Shown: positions 25,277-33,876 of the stretch, piece after piece
How the letters are laid out: each line of letters starts with the position of its first letter
How positions within the stretch are numbered: the stretch's first letter is position 1
From: VRUE01 sp036379955
Lineage (GTDB): Bacteria > Actinomycetota > Thermoleophilia > Solirubrobacterales > 70-9
DNA length: 64,000 nucleotides
Direction of reading: 5' to 3'
Assembly: GCA_036379955.1 (NCBI GenBank)
Contig: DASVFR010000044.1
Span: 10,528 to 74,527, forward strand
The notes under the pieces: generated by a model
What the model was told of the DNA's origin: nothing
The model's database searches: none
Seen by the model: only the letters and a program-made list of their open reading frames with translations
Program-made: the position numbers and the translations under genes

Positions 25277-26023
25277 GTGATCGTAGAGAGGACCGAGAAC
25301 CCGCAGTGGCTCTCGAACGCCTACCTGGTCGCCGACGAAGCGGGCGGCACGGGCGTGCTGATCGACGGCAACGACGACCTCGGGCCGCTCCTGGACCGCG
25401 CCGAGCGCGAGGGGATCGAGATCACCCACGTCCTGGTCACCCATCCGCACCTCGACCACGTGGCGGGGCTGGCCGAGGCGCGCGAGCGGCTCGGCGGCGT
25501 GCCGATGGTCGCCCACGCCGAGGCCGCGGCGGAGATGGACGAGGAGGTCGCGGTGACGATCGCCGACGGCGAGAAGCTGACGACGGGCGGCCTGGAGATC
25601 GAGGCGATCTCGACCCCGGGCCACGCCGCCGGCCACGTCGCCTACCTGGTCAACGGCAGCGACGTCTTCACCGCCGACGTCCTCTTCAAGGGCACCGTCG
25701 GCGGCACGATGGCGCCCGGCGCGAGCGGCTTCGAGGACCTGCGCGCCTCGGTGCTGCGCCTGCTCGAGCTGCCCGCGGAGACCGCCGTCCACCCCGGCCA
25801 CCGCGAGCCGACGACGATCGGCTCCGAGCTCGACGGCAACCCCTTCGCGCGGATCTGGCGCGGCGAGGCCGAGACCGGCGACGAGCCGGTCACCGTCTGG
25901 GGCCGCCCGGCGACGCTGAAGCTCTGGGCACCGGACTACGACGGCGGCAACAAGGCCTGGATCGTCTTCGGCGACGACGGCACCGAGGCGATCGTCGGCG
26001 GCTCCCAGGTCGAACGCGCCTGA
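25277..26023 (+). CDS. MBL-fold metallo-hydrolase, glyoxalase II-like
   Basis: 248 residues from a GTG at 25277. The metal motif VTHPHLDHVAG (HxHxDH, about residue 58) is followed by the second-shell STPGHAAGHVAYL, metal Asp in DVFTADVLF and a final His in VHPGH. This is the standard order of cytosolic MBL hydrolases. The C-terminal ~50 residues (WAPDYDGGNKAWIVFGDDG) form an extra strand region. The substrate is unknown; hydroxyacylglutathione- or mycothiol-type thioesters are common for this branch. Confidence 0.87.
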   Translation: MIVERTENPQWLSNAYLVADEAGGTGVLIDGNDDLGPLLDRAEREGIEITHVLVTHPHLDHVAGLAEARERLGGVPMVAHAEAAAEMDEEVAVTIADGEKLTTGGLEIEAISTPGHAAGHVAYLVNGSDVFTADVLFKGTVGGTMAPGASGFEDLRASVLRLLELPAETAVHPGHREPTTIGSELDGNPFARIWRGEAETGDEPVTVWGRPATLKLWAPDYDGGNKAWIVFGDDGTEAIVGGSQVERA

Positions 26024-26030
26024 CCGCCCT

Positions 26031-26075
26031 TCCGGTGCGCCTTATCCCCTCATAGCGGGGCAAAAGCGCACCGGA
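26031..26075. terminator. Stem-loop after the MBL gene
   Basis: A perfect 10 bp outer stem TCCGGTGCGC (26031-26040) pairs with 26066-26075. An inner CTTATCCCC/GGGGCAAAAG pairing encloses a 7 nt loop. It starts 7 nt after the MBL stop. No strong T-run follows, so termination strength is uncertain. The remaining ~110 nt to the FtsH-like gene has no obvious feature. Confidence 0.65.
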
Positions 26076-26194
26076 GCGATCGGGGGGCTTTAGCGCTGCC
26101 CGGTCCTTCTGGACACATGTGCGATTGGACCGAGGGGGTTTTCCCACCACACTCCCCTGCCTACTTCTGACGGCCACCACCGAACGGCGGGCAC

Positions 26195-27757
26195 TTGATC
26201 CAAGCAATCACAGCCAGCGGCATCCAGGAATTCTTCTTCGACTGGTACCCGGTCTTCGGGGTCTTCTTCATGGCCTGCCTGCTCTTCGTCTTCCTGCGCC
26301 TGATGAGCTCGACGCTCGGCACGACGAAGCCGGAGACGGTGAAGGCGAGCAAGACGGCACCGGTGCTCTGGGAGGAGGTGCAGGGGGTCGACGCGGCCAA
26401 GGACGAGCTGATGGACGTCGCCGAGTGGTTGCGCGACCCCGAGCGCTTCGCCGCGCTCGGCGCCCAGCCCCCGCGCGGGGTGCTGCTCTTCGGCCCGCCA
26501 GGGACGGGCAAGACGATGCTGGCGCGGGCGGTGGCGGCGCAGGCGGGGGTCGACTTCTTCGCCGCCTCGGGCTCCAGCTTCGTCGAGATGTTCGTGGGGA
26601 GGGGTGCCGCCCGGATCCGGCGGCTGTTCAAGGAGGCGCGCAAGTCGGGTCGCGCGGTGATCTTCATCGACGAGCTCGACGCCGTGGGGGGAGCGCGCAG
26701 CGGTGGAGGCGGCGACGGCGGTTCAAGCGAGCGCGAGCAGGCGCTCAACCAGCTGCTGGTCGAGCTCGACGGGTTCGAGCGCGACCCCGGCACGGTGATC
26801 GTCATCGCCGCCTCCAACCACGTCGACAAGCTCGACCGGGCGCTGCTGCGCCCCGGTCGCTTCGACCGCCAGGTGCTGGTCTCCCCGCCCGACCGCGATG
26901 GCCGCGAGGCGATCCTGAGGTCGCACGCCAAGGGCAAGCCGCTCGGCCCCGACCTCGACCTGCGCGACGTCGCCCGCAAGACGACCGGGATGACCGGCGC
27001 GCAGCTCGCCAACGCGCTCAACGAGGGCGCGATCATCGCCGGCCGCGCCGGCCGGGCCGAGATGGCGCGCGAGGACCTCGACGAGGCGCTGCTGCGCCAG
27101 TCGGTCGGCGCGCAGCAGGCGCGCCGCCTCAACGCCGAGGAGCGCCGCATCGTCGCCTACCACGAGGCGGGCCACGCGCTCTGCCGCCACCTGGTCGGCG
27201 GCGACCCGCCGGAGATCCTCAGCATCGTCCCGCGCGGCCCGGCGCTTGGCTTCGTCGCCTCCTCGCCGCAGGAGGACAGCTACCTGGAGTCGCGCGAGAA
27301 GCTGCAGAACGAGGTGGTGACGCTGCTTGGCGGCCGCGCCGCCGAGGAGGAGGTCTTCGGCACGTCGTTCTCCGGCGCCTCGGGCGACCTCGCCCGCGTG
27401 CACGCGGTCTGCAAGCAGATGGTCGGCGAGTTCGGGATGGGGGTCGCGCTCGATTCCGAAGGCGCGCCGCCGATCGCGCTGCCGACCGGCGACTACGCGC
27501 TCTCCGACAGGACGCGCCGCGACGTCGACGTGGCGGCGATGATGCTGGCCCGCGACGCGCACCGGCGAGCCCGGATGCTGCTTGCCGCCAACCGGCGCTG
27601 CCTCGACGACCTGGCCGCCGCCGCGCTCGAGCGCGAGACGCTGAGTCGCGAGGAGCTCGACGGGATCTTCGCCGCGCACGAGCTGCACCGGGGCGAGGAC
27701 ATGGGCGCGCTCGAGCGCGCCGTCGCGCTCGCCTCCGAATCCGCCGAGCCGAGGTAG
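26195..27757 (+). CDS. Short FtsH-like membrane AAA+ zinc protease
   Basis: 520 residues from a TTG; FtsH is usually 600-650. Only one N-terminal helix is visible (WYPVFGVFFMACLLFVFLRL), so the periplasmic domain and second helix of FtsH are missing. AAA+ motifs are intact: GPPGTGKTML (Walker A), VIFIDELDAVG (Walker B) and ALLRPGRFDRQV (second region of homology). The protease has YHEAGHALCRH and the downstream ASGDLARVHAV Asp, with LLGGRAAEEEVFG between. It degrades membrane or cytosolic proteins using ATP. The truncated topology suggests a specialised paralogue. Confidence 0.88.
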   Translation: MIQAITASGIQEFFFDWYPVFGVFFMACLLFVFLRLMSSTLGTTKPETVKASKTAPVLWEEVQGVDAAKDELMDVAEWLRDPERFAALGAQPPRGVLLFGPPGTGKTMLARAVAAQAGVDFFAASGSSFVEMFVGRGAARIRRLFKEARKSGRAVIFIDELDAVGGARSGGGGDGGSSEREQALNQLLVELDGFERDPGTVIVIAASNHVDKLDRALLRPGRFDRQVLVSPPDRDGREAILRSHAKGKPLGPDLDLRDVARKTTGMTGAQLANALNEGAIIAGRAGRAEMAREDLDEALLRQSVGAQQARRLNAEERRIVAYHEAGHALCRHLVGGDPPEILSIVPRGPALGFVASSPQEDSYLESREKLQNEVVTLLGGRAAEEEVFGTSFSGASGDLARVHAVCKQMVGEFGMGVALDSEGAPPIALPTGDYALSDRTRRDVDVAAMMLARDAHRRARMLLAANRRCLDDLAAAALERETLSREELDGIFAAHELHRGEDMGALERAVALASESAEPR

Positions 27758-27770
27758 CATCTCGCTACCG

Positions 27771-28661
27771 GTGGCGTACCTCGACGAGGACCCCAACTAC
27801 TACTTCCCGCCCGGCCGCTCGATGGCCCGCCGGGTGCACGGCGAGCGCGCCGTCGGCCTGCTCTACGGCCAGCGGGCGCTGCTGATCGGGGCCCTGGAGC
27901 CGCTCACCTACACGGGCACGATGCTGAGCACCCGCTCCGCCGACCGACCCTTCCAGCGGCTCGCGCGCACGGCGAAGATCCAGGAGACGATCCTGCTCGG
28001 CACCCGCGAGGAAGCCGATAAGGCACTTGCGGTGGTCGAGCGCCTGCACCAGCGGGTCAAAGGGGATCTGCCCGAGGCCGCCGGTACGCATCCTGCGGGA
28101 ACGCCTTACTCGGCCTTCGATCCCGAGCTGATGCTCTGGACGCTCGCCGTGATCGCCGACTCGGGGCGGGCGATGTACGAGGCGATGGTGCGACCGCTGA
28201 GCGAAGCCGAGCGCGAGGACCTCTGGCAGGACTACGTCCGCTTCGGCGAGCTCTTCGGGCTGCCGCGCGGCGACGTGCCCGGCAGCTACCGCGAGTTCAG
28301 CGCCTGGTGGGAGGAGAGGATGTCCTCACCCGACCTGCAGGCGACCGACCACGGCCTGGAGATGGCGCCGCTCGTCGCCTTCCACCAGCCGGTGCCGGCG
28401 CCGGCGCGCGGGAACATCGTCGCCCAGAACCACATCATCAAGGGCACGCTGCCGCCACGGGTGCGCGAAATCTTCGGCATCCGCTGGGGGCGCGGCCACG
28501 GGGCCCTCTACCGGGCGATGACCGCCGGGCACCGCCGCGCCCGCCGCTTCTTCCCCCACCAGGTCCGGCGCGGCCGCAACGACGTCTTCTTCGACGTGGT
28601 GACGGAGACCGAGCGCCGGCGCGGCGGCACCCGCACCCCGCGGCTGCGGGTCAGCGACTGA
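27771..28661 (+). CDS. MpaB-type oxygenase (DUF2236) family protein
   Basis: 296 residues from a GTG, 13 nt after the FtsH-like gene. It opens YYFPPGRSMARRVHGERAVG, then RALLIGALEPLTY, TILLGTREEADKALAVVERLH, AFDPELMLWTLAVIADSG and a C-terminal arginine-rich helix. This layout matches the oxygenase MpaB/rubber-oxygenase-like family, haem proteins in characterised members. The central ERMSSPDLQATDHG portion is typical of it. The substrate is unknown. Its last 11 nt overlap the convergent secreted-protein gene. Confidence 0.8.
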   Translation: MAYLDEDPNYYFPPGRSMARRVHGERAVGLLYGQRALLIGALEPLTYTGTMLSTRSADRPFQRLARTAKIQETILLGTREEADKALAVVERLHQRVKGDLPEAAGTHPAGTPYSAFDPELMLWTLAVIADSGRAMYEAMVRPLSEAEREDLWQDYVRFGELFGLPRGDVPGSYREFSAWWEERMSSPDLQATDHGLEMAPLVAFHQPVPAPARGNIVAQNHIIKGTLPPRVREIFGIRWGRGHGALYRAMTAGHRRARRFFPHQVRRGRNDVFFDVVTETERRRGGTRTPRLRVSD

Positions 28662-29439
28662 CGCTGCAGGGTTCGAGGAACGTCGCCCTGAGTTCGGTGC
28701 CGTCCTTGAAGTCGAATTCGCCGCGGGCCTGGAGGCGGCCCCCGACGCAGCTGGCGTTGATGTAGCTGTAGCGCTTGCCCTTGTAGGTCCAGTGCCTGCC
28801 GATCTTCAGGTGGCCGGCGAGCGGGATGCCGTTGCCCCCGGCGATCGGCGGTATGTGCGCCTCCGTCCGGTATCCGTAGCGGCCCTTGTGGATCCGTTCG
28901 ATCACGATCGGGATCACGAACGCCACCGGCGCCGGAACCGTGGTGTAGAAGTGGGCGAAGACGGTCGGGTTGCCGCCCTTCTTCGGCCCGTTGAAGAGCG
29001 TGATCGGCGAGGAGACCGGGATCGGAGCCTGTTCGGGGAAGACGACCACGCCGCGGCCGAAGCCCTTGCCGACGATCGCCCCGGGGCAATTGCGGCGCGC
29101 GACTGGAACTGTGGTCGCCTGCAGTTTCGCCGACGTGCAGACCGGCAGGCCGGTGGTCACGACCGAGCCGTGCTTGTCGAATTCGAGGTTGATGTCTTCG
29201 ATCACGGGCGGGTAGGCGCCGGACTTGGTGCTGACCTTGCCGCCCCCGTGGATCTCCACCGGGGCAAAGCGGTCGCGCGGCAGCCGCTTCGGGGTGACGC
29301 CCCCCTCGGCGTGGACGACGATGTCCCCGACGGAGACCGTGACCTTCACGGCGCTCGCGGTGGCCGCCGCGACGAGCACGGCGACGCAGCAAGCAACCAG
29401 CGCCAGGGCCCTCCTTCTAGCGCGGCGGCTCAGGGTCAT
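28651..29439 (-). CDS. Secreted protein of unknown function, paralogue A
   Basis: 262 residues with a clear signal peptide (ALALVACCVAVLVAAATASA). The mature part is beta-rich and has three recurrent motifs shared with the gene upstream: PVIEDINLEFDKHG, FGRGVVVFPEQAPI, and SPITLFNGPKKGG, plus paired cysteines. The two genes are tandem, about 16 nt apart, and clearly duplicated. I do not recognise a named family. Export and a structural or surface role are the only supported statements. Confidence 0.75.
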   Translation of the reverse strand: MTLSRRARRRALALVACCVAVLVAAATASAVKVTVSVGDIVVHAEGGVTPKRLPRDRFAPVEIHGGGKVSTKSGAYPPVIEDINLEFDKHGSVVTTGLPVCTSAKLQATTVPVARRNCPGAIVGKGFGRGVVVFPEQAPIPVSSPITLFNGPKKGGNPTVFAHFYTTVPAPVAFVIPIVIERIHKGRYGYRTEAHIPPIAGGNGIPLAGHLKIGRHWTYKGKRYSYINASCVGGRLQARGEFDFKDGTELRATFLEPCSVSR

Positions 29440-29454
29440 TAGCCCGGCGCGGCG

Positions 29455-30261
29455 CTACTTGCGCACCTTGCAGGGGAGCAGGAAGGTGGCCTTGAACACG
29501 TCACCGACCTCTTCCTGCTGCTTCTGGGTGTATTCGGGCCCCGTTTTGAAGTTGAATTCGCCGTGGACGAGGAAGTGACCGGTGGCGCAGCGGGCGTTGA
29601 TGTAGCTGTGCTTCTGGCCCTTGTAGCTCCATTTGACCCCGACTTTCGCCGAGCCGGAGATCGGGTGTCCGTAGCCGCCGGCGATCTTCGGGATCTTGAC
29701 CTTGACCCGGTACCCGTAGACGCCCCGGTGGATTTTTTCGATCACGATCGGGACGATGAAGGTCGCCGGTCCGGGATAGTCGAGGTGGGCGTGGGCGATG
29801 ATCGTGTCGTTGCCGCCCTTCTTCGGACCGTTGAAGAGGGTGATCGGCGAGCCGACTTTGATCGGGCCCTGTTCGGGGAACTTGACGACGGCGTTGCCGA
29901 AGCCCTTGCCGACGATCGCGTCGCCGCAAGCGCGCCGCGCGGCGGGCACGTCCGTGGCGACGAGTTTGCCCTGCGTGCAGACCGGAAGCCCGGTGGTATC
30001 GAGGGCGCCGTGCTTGTCGAATTCGAGCACGAATTCGTCGAGGATCGGGGGCAGCTCGCCCGAGGCGGTAGAGAGTTTGCCGCCGCCGTGCGTGACGATC
30101 GGCGCGTTGACGTTCTTGGGCAGCGCGCTCGGTTCGAAGCCGCCTTCGGTGTCGAGGATGAGATCGCCGACGATGAGGTGCTGCTTGAACGAGCTCGCGG
30201 TGGCGACCGCCGCGACGACGAGCATCCCGAGCACAATCCCCACAAAGACCCTCTTACGCAT
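29455..30261 (-). CDS. Secreted protein of unknown function, paralogue B
   Basis: 268 residues, signal peptide VFVGIVLGMLVVAAVATASS. It aligns along its full length with the downstream paralogue (PILDEFVLEFDKHG, FGNAVVKFPEQGPI, SPITLFNGPKKGG, KGQKHSYINARC). It differs by an extra acidic TQKQQEEVG insertion near the C-terminus. GGGAGG sits upstream of the ATG. Transcribed first in the pair. No enzyme motif is visible. Confidence 0.77.
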   Translation of the reverse strand: MRKRVFVGIVLGMLVVAAVATASSFKQHLIVGDLILDTEGGFEPSALPKNVNAPIVTHGGGKLSTASGELPPILDEFVLEFDKHGALDTTGLPVCTQGKLVATDVPAARRACGDAIVGKGFGNAVVKFPEQGPIKVGSPITLFNGPKKGGNDTIIAHAHLDYPGPATFIVPIVIEKIHRGVYGYRVKVKIPKIAGGYGHPISGSAKVGVKWSYKGQKHSYINARCATGHFLVHGEFNFKTGPEYTQKQQEEVGDVFKATFLLPCKVRK

Positions 30262-30316
30262 CCTGCCTCCCAGTTCCCATTTCCCCGATCAACATAGCGA
30301 GGAGCCCGAAGTTTCC

Positions 30317-30610
30317 ATGTTAAGGCCCGAAGGCGTTTCAAGCGACGTCCGCTGGTGGGCGATGCGGCCCGCCCAGAACCGCAAGCCGGCGACCTACCGC
30401 TGCCCGCTCTGCGGCAACCGCCTGCCCGCCCTCAGCGAGCACTTCCTGATCGTCCCCGAAGGCGATTCCTCGCGCCGCCGCCACGCCCACACCGCGTGCG
30501 TCCTCGCCGCCCGCAAGGCCGGTCGCCTGCCCACCGAGGAAGAGTGGCGCGACGCCCAGCCGCGCGTACCCTCGCTCTGGCGACGGCTGCAAGGCCGACT
30601 TTGGCGGTAG
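30317..30610 (+). CDS. Small zinc-ribbon-like protein
   Basis: 97 residues from the ATG at 30317. An N-terminal knuckle YRCPLCGNRLPALSEH and a later RRRHAHTACVLAARK suggest one zinc site (Cys, Cys, His/Cys). The tail is basic (WRRLQGRLWR), as in small nucleic-acid-associated proteins. No named family. Divergent from the secreted paralogue and convergent with the Hsp70/FtsK operon, whose last gene ends 10 nt away. Confidence 0.65.
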   Translation: MLRPEGVSSDVRWWAMRPAQNRKPATYRCPLCGNRLPALSEHFLIVPEGDSSRRRHAHTACVLAARKAGRLPTEEEWRDAQPRVPSLWRRLQGRLWR

Positions 30611-30619
30611 ACGACCGCT

Positions 30620-31315
30620 TCAGGCCACGGCAATCCCAAGCTGCCCCTCGATTCTCTCGATCACCTTCCTGGTTCGGGAGCCGGTGAAGGCGGCGACTCG
30701 GACGGCGTCTCCCATCGTGCTCTTGCGCAGGTCATTGACGTCGTCGCGAACGTCCCAGAGAGCCTTCGCGATCGACCGTCTGGTCAGATCCTCCGGCAGG
30801 CGCTCGTCGAACTCGTCGAAGAGCCGCTCGCCAAGGAGGTCCGCAACCGGTGGGTTCCCGGCGATCGCCCTTTCGGCCGTCGCGAGGTCACCGGCGACCT
30901 CCCAGAGGACCAGCATGTGCGCGGCCACCTGATCGTCCGTCAGCTCCACCTCGTGGAAATCCGCGAGATCGCAAATCACGGCCGCTTCGCAATAGAGGTC
31001 CGCGACCTGATTCGCGGCGGCCGCAAACGGTCCCAGCGCAATGGCGGCAAGCGCGAGTCGCCTCCTTCGCTTGCGGGCGGTGACGTAGACCTCGCGCCGC
31101 GACCGATCGTCCTCCAGCTCGTCGTCGCGTACGGCCCGCACCATGGAGAGCAGGAAGAACTCGACGCTGAGGGACTCCTCGCCACCGTCGAGCATTCCCC
31201 GAAATCCACGAAGTCCGTCCCCCGCCATCTGCGCCGGCACCGAGGTCGCGGTCTTCTTCAGCGCTTCAGCGCCGACGCGAAGGGCCTTTTCCTGAAGCCG
31301 ATCCCTGAGCCCCAT
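30620..31315 (-). CDS. Unknown protein, last gene of the Hsp70/FtsK operon
   Basis: 231 residues. A basic RKRRRRLALAAIALGPFAAAANQVADLY segment could form a membrane-binding helix near residue 90; the rest is helical and acidic. It loosely recalls EcsC-type helical proteins, but I cannot assign it. It starts 2 nt after the stop of the preceding gene in the operon, so it belongs to the same transcript. A partner or protective protein for the peptidase-domain protein is possible from position. Confidence 0.6.
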   Translation of the reverse strand: MGLRDRLQEKALRVGAEALKKTATSVPAQMAGDGLRGFRGMLDGGEESLSVEFFLLSMVRAVRDDELEDDRSRREVYVTARKRRRRLALAAIALGPFAAAANQVADLYCEAAVICDLADFHEVELTDDQVAAHMLVLWEVAGDLATAERAIAGNPPVADLLGERLFDEFDERLPEDLTRRSIAKALWDVRDDVNDLRKSTMGDAVRVAAFTGSRTRKVIERIEGQLGIAVA

Positions 31316-31317
31316 GA

Positions 31318-31686
31318 CTATTCCCCGCGGGTCAGCAGATTCGCCGCCTCGGCCAGCCTCCCCGGTGGAGGCTGCGCCGCTCGAAAGTCGCGCTCGCGCG
31401 CATGCTCGAGCAGGGCGGCCTCGGGCAGGACGTCGTGGACTTCGAGGTAGTAGGCGAGCTCCTGCGGCCAGATCCACTCGCCGTCGCTCAGGTAGCCGAG
31501 AGGGACGGCGACCGGCGCCGCCGGGTCAAGCCGATCCTCGCGCAGGCCGGAGGCCTGCAGGACGACCCCTCCGCCTCGCAGGAATTCGAGGAGCCTGGCC
31601 TTCAACGTCGCTTCCTCGCAGCGCTTCAGCTCAGGCTTCAGCGCCAGCCCTCCCTCCTGCTCGCTCCACAGACTCGCGATCTTCAT
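31318..31686 (-). CDS. Small acidic protein next to the peptidase-domain gene
   Basis: 122 residues from the ATG at 31686. It contains a strand-rich part (GGGVVLQASGLRE, AAPVAVPLGYLSDGEWIWPQ) and helical ends. It lies 4 nt after the peptidase-domain gene and 2 nt before the last gene. Size, acidity and position are those of an immunity protein or chaperone, but the sequence itself gives no function. The longer frame upstream overlaps the peptidase gene and was not used. Confidence 0.6.
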   Translation of the reverse strand: MKIASLWSEQEGGLALKPELKRCEEATLKARLLEFLRGGGVVLQASGLREDRLDPAAPVAVPLGYLSDGEWIWPQELAYYLEVHDVLPEAALLEHARERDFRAAQPPPGRLAEAANLLTRGE

Positions 31687-31690
31687 CGGC

Positions 31691-32509
31691 TCATCCTCCT
31701 CGTTCGGTTCGCGGCTCCGGGTCGAAGACCCGCCAGCTTCCTTCGCGATCGCGATCCGGGACCGCGACCACCACCCCATTCACCGTCGTCTCCTTGATCG
31801 GCGCGACGCCGACCCAGTCGTCGGCGCCAGACCAGACGAGATCGTCGGGCGCGGTCACCCGCACGCCCAGCAACTTCGCCAGCTCGCCCGCCACCGGATT
31901 CTCACCCCGACCGGTGTTGCAGGAGAAGAGACGAACCGGGCGTCCACGCCAGCGCTCGTCAGCCCGAATCAGCTCGGCGATCTCGCTCGCGCCCAGCTCC
32001 CGTCCGTCGAACACAACGCAGTCGGAGCGGCCGTGAGCGTCGAGCGTGTACTCGCCGGGAAAGGGCGGCAGGCTCTTTGCCGCCTCGCACAGGCCTCCTT
32101 CGTCGGACGGGTAATAGGCCATGCCGCCCGCGGTGGGGATCCGCTTCCCCCAGGCCGTCTCCACCGCCGCAGACCCGAATCCTCCCGAAGCCGGGCCGTC
32201 CCAATCGCCCCTCCGCTCGCCCTCGGCGAGCTGCCACGAGCCCGACCCTCCGCTATCCCGGGAGCCGTGCTGGGAGAGCCAGTCCTCACCGGCCGCTCGC
32301 GCGGCAACCGCCGCCTCCCCCGCCTGTCGGACCAGAGTCCTCGCCCTTGCGACGAGCGCTGCCACGTGCCGCAGCTCGGGCTCCTTCACCGCCTGAGCCT
32401 GGATCGGCTCGAGGCTGACGCGATCGAGAGCGTGAAAGCGATCGAGAACGCGACCGAGGCGGTCGAGCGCCCCCGTCAACTCCGCGCTGATCTTGCCGAG
32501 GTCGGACAC
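31691..32509 (-). CDS. C80-like cysteine peptidase-domain protein, candidate secreted effector
   Basis: 272 residues. Residues 1-85 form a helical region like a WXG/LXG-type secretion domain. A Gly/Ser-rich linker (GSRDSGGSGSWQ) follows. The C-terminal part has YTLDAHGRSDCVVFDG with His near 157, and PVRLFSCNTGRGENPVAGEL with Cys near 195. HG followed by SC in this order resembles the C80 (MARTX self-processing) peptidases of clan CD, which also occur in polymorphic toxins. Proteolytic activity and secretion are inferred. It is ninth in an FtsK/WXG100/Hsp70 operon. Confidence 0.6.
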   Translation of the reverse strand: MSDLGKISAELTGALDRLGRVLDRFHALDRVSLEPIQAQAVKEPELRHVAALVARARTLVRQAGEAAVAARAAGEDWLSQHGSRDSGGSGSWQLAEGERRGDWDGPASGGFGSAAVETAWGKRIPTAGGMAYYPSDEGGLCEAAKSLPPFPGEYTLDAHGRSDCVVFDGRELGASEIAELIRADERWRGRPVRLFSCNTGRGENPVAGELAKLLGVRVTAPDDLVWSGADDWVGVAPIKETTVNGVVVAVPDRDREGSWRVFDPEPRTERGG

Positions 32510-32523
32510 CGGACCGAACCCAT

Positions 32524-33876
32524 TCAGGAGCAGCGTTCGCTGGTGGCCGAGAGCGTCTGCGGGCCGCCGCCTTCGGCGCCGAAGCTAGGAGTCCGTCCGA
32601 ATGCCTCTCCGGGCCTGTACCACCACCTACCTTCGGCGTGGAACATGCGCAGGTCGCCGCTGAAGAGACGGCACTGGCCGGCGTATTCGCCAGTCGCGTC
32701 TCGAATCGGGATTTCGGCGAAGAGCCACAGTTCGTTGGGGTTGGTCGGGTTGCGCGAACTGGGTTCTACGTGGATGTGTTCGAGACCAACGTTCGGCCTG
32801 TATTTCCGCTCGGCCGCGATGAAGTCTCCCTCGTCGATCCCCTCTTGTGAGGTGAACGTCCAGTAGTAGATGCCATAGGCGGCCCCGTAATAGCCTTCGT
32901 CGACGTCCCGCCAATAGCGGAGATACATCCTGCGGGCGGCGTCGTACCGAGACGCGGGCCTGGAGCCGGGCTCGCTTTCGTAGTTTTCTTCGTAGCCCGG
33001 CTCTTCGTAGGCTTCTTCATAGTTTTCTTCGTAATTTTCTTCGTAGTCCGATTCGTAGGGTTCTTCTTCGTAGTAAGACGAGGCGGTCGCGGTGTCGTAT
33101 CCGCTGGGCTGGCTGTTGCCGATCACCACGAAGGCGACGATGCTGAGAAGCAAGCCCACGGTGGCGCCGGACAGGTAGATCACGTTGAGGCGATCCATCC
33201 CCGCCGGTTGGGCGGCCGGCTGGAATTCGGCGGCCGGGGCCGGACCGACGCCGGCGGGTTTCGGAGGAGCCATGCCGCGCCGCAACTGATGCTCGACGCC
33301 GAAGGCACTGAGCCCGCGCATCTCGAAGCGGACCCGGACCATGTCGTCCTCTTCGGGGACCTTGTCGACGGTGGCGGCGATCTCGCCGCGCATCAGGGTC
33401 CGCAGGACCACCTCGACGATGGCGAGAAAGGCAAAGGGGACGATCAGCACGACGGCGGCCGCCAAACCGAGCGTGAAGCCGATCGACACGGCGAGCCAAC
33501 CGGCGAGGCAGCCGCCGGCGTCGTCGGCCTCCGAGAGGACCGCCGCCCCGGCGATCGCCCCGAGCATCGGCAGCTTGATACCGAACATGATCGGCCCCAT
33601 GCCGGCGCTGCCTTTGAAGTTGACCTCACGAGCGACGACCCGACCCGGTGAGGTCCGCTCGGCGTCGATCGCGAAGACTCCCGTCGGGAAGCCGAAGCGA
33701 TGATCGTGCACCCCTTCGACGTAGACGGCCACGAGTTCGGTGGCGCGGGAGACGTCTATGCCCCGCATCTCGAAGGTCTCCGTGCGCAGGACCCAGTTAC
33801 GGGCCACGATCGCGATCACGAAGGCGATCGCCTGCAGCGTCAGGACGACGATCAGGATCGCCAGGAACAGGTTCAA
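32524..33876 (-). CDS. Membrane protein with Tyr/Glu-rich repeat
   Basis: 450 residues from a TTG that overlaps the upstream stop in TTGA. It has an N-terminal helix (FLAILIVVLTLQAIAFVIAIV), a beta-rich region, a helix pair around residues 100-155 (GWLAVSIGFTLGLAAAVVLI) and another helix (VIYLSGATVGLLLSIVAFVVI). A ~40-residue low-complexity stretch of YEEN/YEEA/YESD repeats follows, then a ~150-residue folded C-terminal domain with many aromatic residues. No family recognised. It is probably a structural membrane component of the locus. Confidence 0.65.
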   Translation of the reverse strand: MNLFLAILIVVLTLQAIAFVIAIVARNWVLRTETFEMRGIDVSRATELVAVYVEGVHDHRFGFPTGVFAIDAERTSPGRVVAREVNFKGSAGMGPIMFGIKLPMLGAIAGAAVLSEADDAGGCLAGWLAVSIGFTLGLAAAVVLIVPFAFLAIVEVVLRTLMRGEIAATVDKVPEEDDMVRVRFEMRGLSAFGVEHQLRRGMAPPKPAGVGPAPAAEFQPAAQPAGMDRLNVIYLSGATVGLLLSIVAFVVIGNSQPSGYDTATASSYYEEEPYESDYEENYEENYEEAYEEPGYEENYESEPGSRPASRYDAARRMYLRYWRDVDEGYYGAAYGIYYWTFTSQEGIDEGDFIAAERKYRPNVGLEHIHVEPSSRNPTNPNELWLFAEIPIRDATGEYAGQCRLFSGDLRMFHAEGRWWYRPGEAFGRTPSFGAEGGGPQTLSATSERCS

